Below are positions 38,001 through 45,454 of a stretch of DNA of 64,000 nt, piece after piece (positions within the stretch are counted from its first letter, which is position 1; the number at the start of each line of letters is the position of its first letter). The notes under the pieces are model-generated. The model was not told where the DNA came from, searched no databases, and saw nothing but the letters and a program-made list of their open reading frames with translations. Position numbers and translations under genes: made by a program. Source of the stretch: G965240365 sp965240365 (lineage in GTDB: Bacteria > Pseudomonadota > Gammaproteobacteria > Eutrophobiales > Eutrophobiaceae); assembly GCA_965240365.1 (NCBI GenBank), contig OZ251218.1, positions 558,001-622,000 of the forward strand. The letters run 5' to 3'.

Positions 38001-38216
38001 GTTGGCAATGTTTATGTCAATCGAAACATGGTTGGCGCGGCGGTTGGAACACAGCCATTCGGCGGGCAAGGGTTATCAGGCACCGGACCAAAAGCGGGCG
38101 GCCCTAACTACTTGCAGCGCTTCGTAACGGAGAAGACGCTCACAATCAACACGGTGGCAACACGAGGAGGAAACACTGCTCTGCTGTCGCTTGAGGCCAT
38201 TGCCCGGCCCACTTAG
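35076..38216 (+). CDS. putA: Bifunctional proline dehydrogenase / L-glutamate-5-semialdehyde dehydrogenase
   Basis: This 1046-residue enzyme oxidises L-proline to glutamate in two steps at the inner membrane face. The proline dehydrogenase barrel (about 150-480) has ISVKLSALHPRFE, the FAD-binding RIPIRLVKGAYWD and YPQFATHNAHT. The aldehyde dehydrogenase part (from about 560) has CISPWNFPLAIF, FTGSTETA, AETGGQNAM (general base Glu) and SAGQRCSALRV (catalytic Cys). The N-terminal ribbon-helix-helix DNA-binding domain found in enterobacterial PutA is absent, so it does not regulate itself. GCGGAGGAAAAG precedes the ATG. Base and codon use differ from the flanking core genes, so it was probably gained with or beside the cassette. 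Confidence 0.95.
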   Translation: MNANKINTRSLNFEFELDPGISKYKFVDEQQIVNTLLQQRPYDQSAAAEISRTAAALVRRIRETSSERPIVDTFLKEYGLSNQEGVALMCLAESLLRVPDKRTVDLLIADKISSADWAEHAGKADDLLINASTWGLILTGQLVSIERAFTANPKHWIKALAGRMGEPIIRQAMRAAMHILGRAFVLGRTIHEALERSSGSLYSYDMLGEAAREEETALEYFAAYLAAIETVGTAERKGASISVKLSALHPRFEALQRSRVMSELRERAFQLCVLAKRHRVPLTIDTEEADRLELTLDLFVSLALDPALDNWDGLGIAIQAYGKRALPALRELTRLAEALGRRIPIRLVKGAYWDAEIKHAQEQGLPGFPVFTRKPNSDLSYLVCVKFLLENKRAVYPQFATHNAHTISAVMGMAGDTTAFEFQRLHGMGDLVYAAASRHFDDFPPVRTYAPVGGHKNLLAYLVRRLLENGANSSFVNRFLDETISPESLCQDPIELVEEIQARSHPGIPVARAIYSPDRDNSSGIDLSDAVTIARIEATLTQPMAERIRGASIISGRMVGGSGVGINSPANRDQRIGERVDLRELDLRRIFDVSTAAQADWNALGVNARAAILDRAADEIEAKIGDLIVLLVKEAGKTASDAIAEVREAVDFCRYYAHQARRKLAVPTLLPGPTGELNEMRVDGRGVFVCISPWNFPLAIFIGQVAAALVTGNAVVAKPAEETPLIAVKAVQLLLDAGVPGDVLHLVMGGGSIGAALVAHRNTAGVVFTGSTETARKINRTLAARDAPIAPLIAETGGQNAMIVDSTALLEQVTDDVIASAFLSAGQRCSALRVLYLQEEIADEAIAMIRGAMKELRVGDPSNLATDVGPVISEAAAADLQDHIDDLTERGYHLFSTSTTRDCKRGHFVVPSMFEIPNVSILRKEHFGPILHVIRYTPRDFDTTFESALSSGYGLTLGLHSRVESRVYALFKRATVGNVYVNRNMVGAAVGTQPFGGQGLSGTGPKAGGPNYLQRFVTEKTLTINTVATRGGNTALLSLEAIARPT

Positions 38217-38301
38217 CGGACAAGCCAGCCCCGCCGGGTTGAATCCTGCGCTGTGCGGGAAATAGGGTCAAATCAGGCCCTTGCGAGCTTTCGGACGGGC
38301 G

Positions 38302-39210
38302 CTAAACAAGGCCGGCCAGCAGGGGCATGTAGTGATCGATCAACAATGCCGCGAACAGCAGGATTAAATAGGTGATCGAATAGGAAAAGGTCTTGAGCGC
38401 GAGCCGGTCGGAGTGATCGCGCAGCATGCGAATCACATGATACAGAAAGCCGCCGTTCAGCAGCAGCGCCGAGATTAGGTAAAACAGGCCCGACATATAG
38501 GTCAGATAGGGCAGTAGGGTCACGATACATAACACGGCCGTATAAAGCAGGATATGCAGGCGGGTAAAGCCGGGGCCGTGCGTGACCGGCAGCATCGGAA
38601 TATCGACCGCAGCGTAGTCGGCCCGGCGGTAGATGGCCAGCGCCCAGAAATGGGGCGGGGTCCAGGCAAAGATGATCAGAAACAGCAACAGTGAATTCGG
38701 GTCCAGGGCGCCCGTGACCGCGCTCCAGCCCAATACCGGCGGGGCCGCGCCGGCCGCGCCGCCAATCACGATATTCTGCGGCGTGGCGCGCTTTAGAAAC
38801 ATGGAATAGATGAAGCCGTAGCCGATCAGGGAGACGGCGGTCAGGCCGGCCGTTAAGGGATTTACCAGAAAGGCCAGGATCCCCATTGAGATCGTGCCCA
38901 GAAACCAGGCAAAAATGGCCGCGTTGAGGAGGCTGACATTGCCCCGCGGCAGCGGCCGGTTGTGGGTTCTGGCCATGATCGCGTCAATGCGGTGATCCAC
39001 GACATGATTGATCGCGGCCGCGGAAGAGGCGGCCAGGCCGATGCCCAGCGTGCCGAACAGCATGACATCCCACGGCACGGCCGCCGGCGTCGCCAGCAAC
39101 ATGCCGGCTATCGCGGTAAACACGATCAGCAGCACGATCTTCGGTTTGCACAGCGCGACATAATCACGCCAGTTGACTTCAACGGCGTCGGTAACAGGGC
39201 GGTTGGCCAA
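38302..39210 (-). CDS. ctaB: Protoheme IX farnesyltransferase (haem O synthase)
   Basis: This integral membrane enzyme adds a farnesyl group to haem B to form haem O, the first step to the haem A of the aa3 oxidase. It has 302 residues and about nine membrane segments. The prenyltransferase motif NHVVDHRIDAIMARTHNRPLP holds the Mg-diphosphate aspartates. Start MANRPVTDAVEVNWRDYVALCKPK is normal. It is the last gene of the ctaA-ctaB unit, 27 bases from ctaA. A mutated partial copy lies at 25178-25980. Confidence 0.96.
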   Translation of the reverse strand: MANRPVTDAVEVNWRDYVALCKPKIVLLIVFTAIAGMLLATPAAVPWDVMLFGTLGIGLAASSAAAINHVVDHRIDAIMARTHNRPLPRGNVSLLNAAIFAWFLGTISMGILAFLVNPLTAGLTAVSLIGYGFIYSMFLKRATPQNIVIGGAAGAAPPVLGWSAVTGALDPNSLLLFLIIFAWTPPHFWALAIYRRADYAAVDIPMLPVTHGPGFTRLHILLYTAVLCIVTLLPYLTYMSGLFYLISALLLNGGFLYHVIRMLRDHSDRLALKTFSYSITYLILLFAALLIDHYMPLLAGLV

Positions 39211-39237
39211 ACTGATAGTCCTCCTTTTACTTTTGTT

Positions 39238-40374
39238 TCAGGGCAACTCTGAACAGCGGGCGGCCGGGCTGTTGCCACGCCCGCTGCCGAGCAGCGCGGC
39301 GCCGGGCTGACGGGCGCCGGCCGCGTAGCCCTCGGCCGCGGCAGAGGCAAGGGCCCGCCCGGCCGTGGCGGCGCCCTGCCGCTGCCGGATGCGCAGCGCC
39401 CGGTGGAGCAGGGTCACGACCGACAGTAACAGCAGCGCGGCAACGCCATTGTGCGCCACCGCCACCGCCAGCGGCAGATTAAAAACGACATTGGCGATGC
39501 CCAGGCTGACCTGGATAAACAGCAGGGCCAGCATGGTCAGCGCGGCCGCGCGGGTGGCCGCGGCCCTCAGCGCCGGGAGCGCGAGCGCCAGCAATGTGGC
39601 GGCGGTGATCACGGCCCCGATCCGGTGTGTCATGTGGATCGCGGTCCGGGCCGGGCCGTCCAGCACCCCGCCTTCATAATCGACCCCCAGCCCTTGCCAG
39701 AGCACAAAGGCCTCGCTGAAGTCCATCGTTGGCCATACTTGGCCCTGACAGGCCGGAAAATCGGGGCAGGCCAGCGCCGCGTAGTTGGTGCTGGTCCAGC
39801 CGCCCAGCGAGATCTGCAACACCAGCACCGCCAGCGCGGCGAGCGCCCGCGGCAGCAGCCTGAATCCGGCCGGGGGCGGGGCCGGGTCGGCGGGCGTCTG
39901 CAATTCCAGCGTGAGCCAGTACAGCAGGCTGATGATCGCCATGCCGCCCAGCAGATGCAGCAGCACAATAAACGGTTTCAGCAATAAGGTGACCGTCCAC
40001 ATGCCGAGCAGGGCCTGAAACAGAACCAGCAACAGCAGCCCGCCCGTCAAGAGACGTATGCGCGGGGCCTGTTGGCCGAGCCAGGCCATGACGGCGATCG
40101 CCAGGATCATCAGCCCCAGCAGGCCGGCAATATAGCGGTGGGCCATCTCGATCCAGGCCTTGTCGGTTTGCAGCGGGCGCTCGGGCCAGAGTTCGCCGGC
40201 CTGTTGGAGGTAGTCCGCATCCGCCGAGATCAGCAGGCGCCCGTAGCAGCCCGGCCAGTCGGGGCAGCCGAGGCCGGCATCCGTAAGGCGCGTGTAGGCG
40301 CCGACAATGATCACGATAAACGTCAGGCCACAGGCCAGGCGGCCAAGATTGAGTAAGCGTGAACGGGTCCGCAT
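39238..40374 (-). CDS. ctaA: Haem A synthase (CtaA/COX15)
   Basis: It oxidises haem O to haem A in the inner membrane. The 378-residue protein has eight membrane segments with the histidine ligands in EMAHRYIAGLLG, VLLHLLGGMA and THRIGAVI. The cysteine pairs GLGCPDWPGCYG and ALACPDFPACQGQ lie in the two periplasmic loops. The C-terminal 40 residues (AAAEGYAAGARQPGAALLG) are a polar tail not needed for the fold. It lies between a Sco-like gene and ctaB. The start MRTRSRLLNLGRLACGLTF gives a short positive N-terminus as expected. Confidence 0.95.
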   Translation of the reverse strand: MRTRSRLLNLGRLACGLTFIVIIVGAYTRLTDAGLGCPDWPGCYGRLLISADADYLQQAGELWPERPLQTDKAWIEMAHRYIAGLLGLMILAIAVMAWLGQQAPRIRLLTGGLLLLVLFQALLGMWTVTLLLKPFIVLLHLLGGMAIISLLYWLTLELQTPADPAPPPAGFRLLPRALAALAVLVLQISLGGWTSTNYAALACPDFPACQGQVWPTMDFSEAFVLWQGLGVDYEGGVLDGPARTAIHMTHRIGAVITAATLLALALPALRAAATRAAALTMLALLFIQVSLGIANVVFNLPLAVAVAHNGVAALLLLSVVTLLHRALRIRQRQGAATAGRALASAAAEGYAAGARQPGAALLGSGRGNSPAARCSELP

Positions 40375-40382
40375 GGTTATCC

Positions 40383-40979
40383 TCAGCCGATCCTGGACGC
40401 CTTGAGCAGTTTTTTCAGGTCTTTGATGATGCCGCGCGGATCGACCGCGGGCGGGTAACTCATCATCAGGTTGCCGCGCGGGTCGATGATGTACAGCCGG
40501 TTGGTGAGCAGGGGCTTATCGTCCGCGCCCAGCTTGAACACGGGGATCAGGCCCGCCCTGGCGGCTCGGCCGGTCTTGATGATCCGCTGCCCGGCGTATT
40601 GCGTTAATAAGGGCTTGAGTCCGGCTGTATCCTGTTCCAGCAACAGCAGCACCCGCTGCACCCGCAGGGAATGCTTGTCCATAGCGGCATGGATCTGGCG
40701 CATGCGGTACAGGTTATCGAGGCATGTCTCGCCGCATTGATCGCTGAGATAGATCAGGTTCCATTTGCCGTGCAGCCGGTAATCCCTGGCGGCGACAGGG
40801 TCATGCAGCGGCATGTCCGCCAGCGGCCGCGGCGGATCGATCAGTTCGCCGTGGTTTGATTTGCCGCCGGCGGCAATCACATCGGTGAAATTTAATGACC
40901 ACCAGGCCACCAGCAGCGGGCTTAAAAAGGCCAGCGTAATGACGCCGATGATCAGCGAATTTTTTTTTCCGGTCTGCAT
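40383..40979 (-). CDS. Sco-like membrane-anchored thioredoxin-fold protein
   Basis: This 198-residue protein has one N-terminal membrane segment (about 9-30) and a periplasmic domain with LIYLSDQCGETCLDNLYRM, which matches the CxxxC copper or thiol motif of Sco1/SenC proteins. The last part, LYIIDPRGNLMMSYPPAVDPRGIIKDLKKLL, is the end of the thioredoxin-like fold. A histidine that binds copper in classical Sco1 is not clear, so thiol chemistry is also possible. Its position between SURF1 and ctaA in the oxidase locus points to CuA or haem delivery. It is found in this position in many gammaproteobacterial cox clusters. Confidence 0.85.
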   Translation of the reverse strand: MQTGKKNSLIIGVITLAFLSPLLVAWWSLNFTDVIAAGGKSNHGELIDPPRPLADMPLHDPVAARDYRLHGKWNLIYLSDQCGETCLDNLYRMRQIHAAMDKHSLRVQRVLLLLEQDTAGLKPLLTQYAGQRIIKTGRAARAGLIPVFKLGADDKPLLTNRLYIIDPRGNLMMSYPPAVDPRGIIKDLKKLLKASRIG

Positions 40980-40980
40980 T

Positions 40981-41718
40981 TCAGCTTGTCTTTTTGATAT
41001 TCAGGGCCAGGTAAACCAGCGCCAGCGTGGCCGCAAAGGCAAACCACTGAAAGGCATAGCCGTTATGAACCTGTTCGCCGGAGCCCGGCAGGCGCCAGTC
41101 CCGGCCGAAGCCGTGGCCGGATTCCGGCAGCAGGCGCAGCACAAACGGCGCCAGTTCCGCATCCACAAATTCCTCCAGTTCTTTAATATTGAGCCGTTGC
41201 ACGCGCACGCTATCAGTCCTCAGCCTTTCCGGGGGCAGGGCCTTTAATACGAGGCCGGTCTTCGGCGGCGCCTTGATCACGCCCCGGATAGACACCTCGC
41301 CCGGCAGGCTTTCGACCGGCGGCAGGCGGCCGCGATCCAGGCCGGCCGGCAGCCAGCCCCGATTTACCAGCACCAGCCCGGCGGAGTTTGCCGGCTTAAA
41401 GGGCATATACAGGAAATAACCCGGTTGGCCCCGCATGACCTGATTATCCAGGAAAATCCGTTTGTCCGGGTAGAACGCGCCGCTTGTCTCTACCGGCCGC
41501 CACAGCCGGGCTTCCGCTTCGGGCAGGGCCAGCATCGCGGCCAGCGGCGCGGGCGGCAGGGCCTGCTTGGCCGTAAAGGATTGATATAATGTCCTTTTAT
41601 ACTCGGCCCGCTCAAGTTGCCAGAAGCCCAGCGCCAGGAACAGCACAAACAGCGCGAGCGCCAGCAAACTGGTCAGGAGTCCTGGGCAAAAACAGCGATT
41701 TCCAAAAAAAACTTTCAT
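40981..41718 (-). CDS. SURF1-family oxidase assembly protein
   Basis: SURF1/Shy1 proteins help insert haem A into subunit I. The 245 residues have two membrane segments (about 14-33 and 218-238) flanking a periplasmic domain. Conserved blocks are LALGFWQLERAEYKRTL, GAFYPDKRIFLDNQ, VNRGWLP and GYAFQWFAFA at the end, all typical. It stops one base before the Sco-like start. Its own start is close to the divergent DUF2909 gene (64 bases), where promoters for both could lie. Confidence 0.92.
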   Translation of the reverse strand: MKVFFGNRCFCPGLLTSLLALALFVLFLALGFWQLERAEYKRTLYQSFTAKQALPPAPLAAMLALPEAEARLWRPVETSGAFYPDKRIFLDNQVMRGQPGYFLYMPFKPANSAGLVLVNRGWLPAGLDRGRLPPVESLPGEVSIRGVIKAPPKTGLVLKALPPERLRTDSVRVQRLNIKELEEFVDAELAPFVLRLLPESGHGFGRDWRLPGSGEQVHNGYAFQWFAFAATLALVYLALNIKKTS

Positions 41719-41781
41719 TCAGGCGGGTATGCAATACGCTGCATCGCCTGTAATATTCTATCGTCGATAAAGAGAATCTCC

Positions 41782-42003
41782 ATGAGCGCCGCGCTATTGT
41801 TCAAACTCTATATACTGGTCCTGATCCTGGCCATAGGGGCGTCGCTGGCCTCGGGGCTTTTTTTTCTGGTCAAGGATGATGCCGGTTCCAGGCGTGTCCT
41901 GGGTTCCCTGACCGTGCGCATCACCCTCTCGATCATCCTGTTTGTGTCATTGCTGATCGGCTATGTTTACGGCTGGATCCAGCCGCACGGTCTGGCCGGC
42001 TGA
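41782..42003 (+). CDS. DUF2909 two-helix membrane protein
   Basis: This 73-residue protein has two membrane segments (about 8-30 and 46-65) joined by a loop VKDDAGSRRVLGSLTVRIT. This is the DUF2909 or twin-transmembrane family, which lies in cytochrome oxidase clusters of gammaproteobacteria between ctaE and SURF1 and on the opposite strand, as here. A role in oxidase assembly is suspected from position only. The ATG at 41782 fits; a longer version would overlap the SURF1 region. Confidence 0.85.
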   Translation: MSAALLFKLYILVLILAIGASLASGLFFLVKDDAGSRRVLGSLTVRITLSIILFVSLLIGYVYGWIQPHGLAG

Positions 42004-42016
42004 GGCCGCAAAGCCC

Positions 42017-42910
42017 TTAAATCCAGTACACGAAGATAAACAGACCCAGCCAGACCACATCAACAAAGTGCCAGTACCAGGCCACGGCCTCAAAACCGAA
42101 GTGATCGTGCGCGGAAAAATGGCCCATTATGGTGCGGATTAAAATGACCAGCAGCATGACGGCGCCCAGCGTCACATGAAAGCCGTGAAAGCCGGTCAGC
42201 ATAAAAAAGGTGGAGCCGTAAACGCCGGAGCTTAACTTGAGGTCAAGGTCATTATAGGCATGGATATATTCATACGCCTGAAAACAGAGGAAGATGGCCC
42301 CGAGCACGACCGTGAGCGCCAGCCAGCCGCACAGGGCCAGGCGGTTTTCCTGCTTCAAGGCCCAGTGGGCAAATGTCAGGGTGGCGCCGGAAGTCAGCAG
42401 GATGGCCGTATTCAGCGCCGGAATGCCCCAGGCCGGGATGACTTCCTTGATCAATGTAAATTTTGACTGCGCGCCCTCAAGCGTCATGTCCGGCGTGGTG
42501 ATCAAGGGCCAGACGGCCTCAAAATCGGGCCACAATACCTGATTGGTCATCAGGCCGTGGGCCTCGCCGCCAAGCCAGGGTATCGACAGGACCCGCACAT
42601 AAAACAAGGCCCCGAAAAAGGCCGCAAAGAACATGACCTCGGAAAAGATGAACCAGCTCATGCCCCAGCGAAAGCTGATATCGACCTGTTTATTGTAATG
42701 GCCACCGATACTCTCGCGGATCACATCCGCGAACCAGCCGAAAAACATATAAACAACGGCGGCCAGACCCAAAAACAGCACCAGCGCCCCCCCGCCCGCG
42801 CCATTCAGCATCATCGCGCTGCCGACGAAGGTGGTGAATATGGCGACCGACCCGAACAGCGGCCAGCGGCTCGGCTCCGGGATGAAATAGGCGTCTTTTG
42901 AGTCTGACAT
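42017..42910 (-). CDS. ctaE: Cytochrome c oxidase subunit III
   Basis: This is the seven-helix subunit of the aa3 oxidase. The 297-residue sequence has KQVDISFRWGMSWFIFSEVMFFAAFFGALFYVR (the conserved E in the second part), ILLTSGATLTFAHWALK, TGFHGFHVTLGAVML and the C-terminal VAWYWHFVDVVWLGLF, which are the classical motifs. It lies downstream of ctaG on the same strand with the 152-bp repeat between the two genes. Confidence 0.97.
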   Translation of the reverse strand: MSDSKDAYFIPEPSRWPLFGSVAIFTTFVGSAMMLNGAGGGALVLFLGLAAVVYMFFGWFADVIRESIGGHYNKQVDISFRWGMSWFIFSEVMFFAAFFGALFYVRVLSIPWLGGEAHGLMTNQVLWPDFEAVWPLITTPDMTLEGAQSKFTLIKEVIPAWGIPALNTAILLTSGATLTFAHWALKQENRLALCGWLALTVVLGAIFLCFQAYEYIHAYNDLDLKLSSGVYGSTFFMLTGFHGFHVTLGAVMLLVILIRTIMGHFSAHDHFGFEAVAWYWHFVDVVWLGLFIFVYWI

Positions 42911-42939
42911 ACGGATTCCTCGATTTGTTTTTTTACTAT

Positions 42940-43091
42940 GGAAGCCCTGAATAAATCCATCCTGGATTTCTCAGAGCACGCAAGGTAAAAATGCGATTTT
43001 CACCTTGCTTCAAAATCAATGACTTGCATCATTGATTTTGGCGGCACGTCCCTGTACCGCAGGAAACTCTGATTCAATCAGAGTTTCCTTA
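42940..43091 (-). repeat. 152-bp dispersed repeat, copy 2
   Basis: This full copy lies between ctaG and ctaE. Its first three bases on the minus strand are TAA, which is the stop codon of ctaG (43089-43091). It continues with the hairpin GGAAACTCTGATT/AATCAGAGTTTCC and the same palindromes as copies 1 and 3, ending GGATTTATTCAGGGCTTCC when read in the opposite sense. Confidence 0.88.
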
Positions 43092-43673
43092 TCCGGCTTT
43101 CTGTTTATCTTTGCGGCCGGGGTTTCTGGCGCTCAGTTCCGCGGCCGCCGGCAGTTCAAAAAAGGTATAGGAAAGCGTCATGCGCCGGATCTTTGCGGGC
43201 AGGCCGGCGCCGACCACAAAGCGCACCACCATCTCTTTTTGTTCGCCGGGTTGCAGAAGTTGCTGCACAAAGCAGAAACACTCGGTCTTGTTAAAGAAGA
43301 TCGAGGCCTCGGCCGGCGCGACGCTGGGTATGGCCTGACCGATTATCGGCTGATCGGACTTGTTTTCGACCATGAATACCGCCTCCGCGACCTGGCCGGG
43401 GTGTACGCTTTTCTTGCGCTCAATGGCGTTAAATTTCCAGGGCAGTTCGCCATTGATGTTGGTATCGAGTTCGACCGTGACCAGGCGGGATAAATCAACG
43501 GCCGCCGCTTCGGCCTCATTCCCGGAAAGCTGGCCGGTTTTGCCGTTGATGCCGGTCAGTTCGCAGAATACATCGTACAGCGGCACCAGCGCATAACCGA
43601 AACCGAACATAAGTAGGGCGGCCAGCGCCAGCTTTTGCGCGGTCCGGCTTGAGTTTTGGCGCGCGTCTCTCAT
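43089..43673 (-). CDS. ctaG: Cytochrome c oxidase copper chaperone CtaG/Cox11
   Basis: It delivers copper to the CuB site of subunit I. The N-terminal membrane anchor (about 13-33, LALAALLMFGFGYALVPLYDVFCELTG) includes the conserved cysteine in YDVFCELTG. The periplasmic domain has the copper-binding pair NKTECFCFVQQLLQPGE. Length 194 residues is normal. Its stop codon is supplied by the first bases of the 152-bp repeat, and the last residues (NPGRKDKQKAG) are basic. The start overlaps the preceding small gene by four bases. Confidence 0.95.
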   Translation of the reverse strand: MRDARQNSSRTAQKLALAALLMFGFGYALVPLYDVFCELTGINGKTGQLSGNEAEAAAVDLSRLVTVELDTNINGELPWKFNAIERKKSVHPGQVAEAVFMVENKSDQPIIGQAIPSVAPAEASIFFNKTECFCFVQQLLQPGEQKEMVVRFVVGAGLPAKIRRMTLSYTFFELPAAAELSARNPGRKDKQKAG

Positions 43674-43792
43674 AGATATAACAGGACAAAGCCGACATAA
43701 AAGCCGAGCGCGACCAGCCCCAGCAGGATGGCCAGCCGCCGGTTTTTGGCCGCCAGTTGTTTCTGCTCCGGGGTTTTACGCGGGGCGGTCAC
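43670..43792 (-). CDS. Small single-helix oxidase assembly protein
   Basis: A 40-residue reading frame starts at GTG 43792, four bases after the ctaD stop, and ends overlapping the ctaG ATG (TATGA). It has a basic, Gln-rich N-terminus (PRKTPEQKQLAAKNRR) followed by one membrane helix LAILLGLVALGFYVGFVLLYL. Tiny proteins of this layout between ctaD and ctaG occur in other proteobacterial oxidase loci. The tight spacing on both sides strongly supports translation. Function is inferred from position only. Confidence 0.75.
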   Translation of the reverse strand: MTAPRKTPEQKQLAAKNRRLAILLGLVALGFYVGFVLLYL

Positions 43793-43796
43793 AGGC

Positions 43797-45401
43797 TCAA
43801 GAGTGGGCGGTCGCATCGGTCACCCTGGGCGGCGTGCTGAAGCTGTGGAACGGCGCCGGCGAGGGCAATGTCCATTCCAGCCCGTGCGCGTCTTCCCAGA
43901 CCTGATTGCTCGCCCTGGCGCCGGCCCCGCGCGCGCACTTGATCACGACCCACACCAGGATCAACTGGCTCACGCCAAAGGCAAAGCCGCCGATACTGGC
44001 GACCCGGTTCCAGTCGGTGAACTGGACATTGTAATCCGGGATGCGGCGCGGCATGCCCGCGAGGCCGATGAAGTGCATCGGGAAGAACAGCACGTTGACG
44101 GAGATGGTGGACAGCCAGAAATGCCATTTGCCCAGGGTTTCATCGTACATGACCCCGGTCCATTTGGGCAGCCAGTAATACACCCCGGCAAAGATGCCGA
44201 AGATGATGCCCGGCACCAGCACGTAGTGGAAATGCGCGACAATAAAATAGGTGTCGTGGTACTGGAAATCGACCGGCGTGATGCCCATCATCAGGCCGGA
44301 AAAACCGCCGATGGAGAACATGAACAAGACCCCGATGGAAAACAGCATGGGCGTCTCGAAGGTCATTGAGCCGCGCCACATGGTGGCCATCCAGTTAAAG
44401 ATTTTTACCCCGGTCGGCACCGCGATCGACATCGTGGCGTACATAAAGAACAATTCGCCCGTGAGCGGCATGCCGACCGTGAACATGTGGTGCGCCCAGA
44501 CAAAGAACGACAGGAAGGCAATGGCGGCGGTCGCATACACCATGGAGGCATAACCGAACAGGGGCTTGCGCGAAAATGTCGGGATGATCTGGGAAATGAT
44601 CCCGAAAGAGGGCAGCACCAGGATATAGACCTCGGGATGGCCGAAGAACCAGAAGATATGCTGGAACATGACCGGGTCGCCGCCGCCGGCCGCGTCGAAG
44701 AAGGCCGTGCCGAAATAGCGGTCGGTCAGCAGCATCGTGACCGCGCCGGCCAGCACCGGCATGGAGGCGATCAACAGAAAGGCCGTGATGATCCAGGTCC
44801 AGACAAACAGCGGCAGGCGCATGAAGGTCATGCCGGGCGCCCGCATGTTAAACACCGTGGCGATAATATTGATCGCGCCCATGATCGAAGAGATCCCCAA
44901 AAAGTGAACCGCAAAGATCAGGAACGGGAAGCCGTCGCCCAACTGGGTCACCAGCGGCGGATACATGGTCCAGCCGCCGGCCGGCGCGCCGCCCTGCATA
45001 AAGAAAGTGGACAGCAACAGGGCAAAGGCGAACGGCAGGATCCAGAAACTCATATTGTTCATGCGCGGCATGGCCATATCGGGCGCGCCGATCATGATCG
45101 GGATCATCCAGTTGGCCAGGCCCACCCCGGCCGGCATGACCGCGCCGAAGATCATGACCAGGGCGTGCACGGTGGTCATTGAATTGTAAAACTGGGGATC
45201 AACAAATTGCAGGCCCGGCTGAAACAGTTCGGCCCGGATAACCAGGGCCATGGCGCCGCCGATAAAGAACATGATCAATGCGAACACCAGATACATGGTG
45301 CCGATGTCCTTATGGTTGGTGGAAAATAGCCAGCGGCCGATGCCGGTCGGCTTGTGATCATGCTCGTCATGGTGATCCGCGTGGATGACTGCTTCGCTCA
45401 T
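43797..45401 (-). CDS. ctaD: Cytochrome c oxidase subunit I
   Basis: This is the catalytic subunit carrying haem a and the haem a3-CuB centre; it pumps protons. In 534 residues it has about twelve helices, with the haem a ligand in MTTVHALVMIFGA, the CuB ligands in WFFGHPEVYILVLPSFG (His-Glu-Val-Tyr crosslink motif) and FVWAHHMFTVG, and the two haem histidines in DTYFIVAHFHYVLV. The K- and D-channel region is in place (the D-channel GANWMIP form). It follows ctaC on the same strand. Confidence 0.98.
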   Translation of the reverse strand: MSEAVIHADHHDEHDHKPTGIGRWLFSTNHKDIGTMYLVFALIMFFIGGAMALVIRAELFQPGLQFVDPQFYNSMTTVHALVMIFGAVMPAGVGLANWMIPIMIGAPDMAMPRMNNMSFWILPFAFALLLSTFFMQGGAPAGGWTMYPPLVTQLGDGFPFLIFAVHFLGISSIMGAINIIATVFNMRAPGMTFMRLPLFVWTWIITAFLLIASMPVLAGAVTMLLTDRYFGTAFFDAAGGGDPVMFQHIFWFFGHPEVYILVLPSFGIISQIIPTFSRKPLFGYASMVYATAAIAFLSFFVWAHHMFTVGMPLTGELFFMYATMSIAVPTGVKIFNWMATMWRGSMTFETPMLFSIGVLFMFSIGGFSGLMMGITPVDFQYHDTYFIVAHFHYVLVPGIIFGIFAGVYYWLPKWTGVMYDETLGKWHFWLSTISVNVLFFPMHFIGLAGMPRRIPDYNVQFTDWNRVASIGGFAFGVSQLILVWVVIKCARGAGARASNQVWEDAHGLEWTLPSPAPFHSFSTPPRVTDATAHS

Positions 45402-45454
45402 GGGCCTGTCCTCTTGATTAAATTTGTGTGTTTTTGCGTTACGGTTAAAACAGC

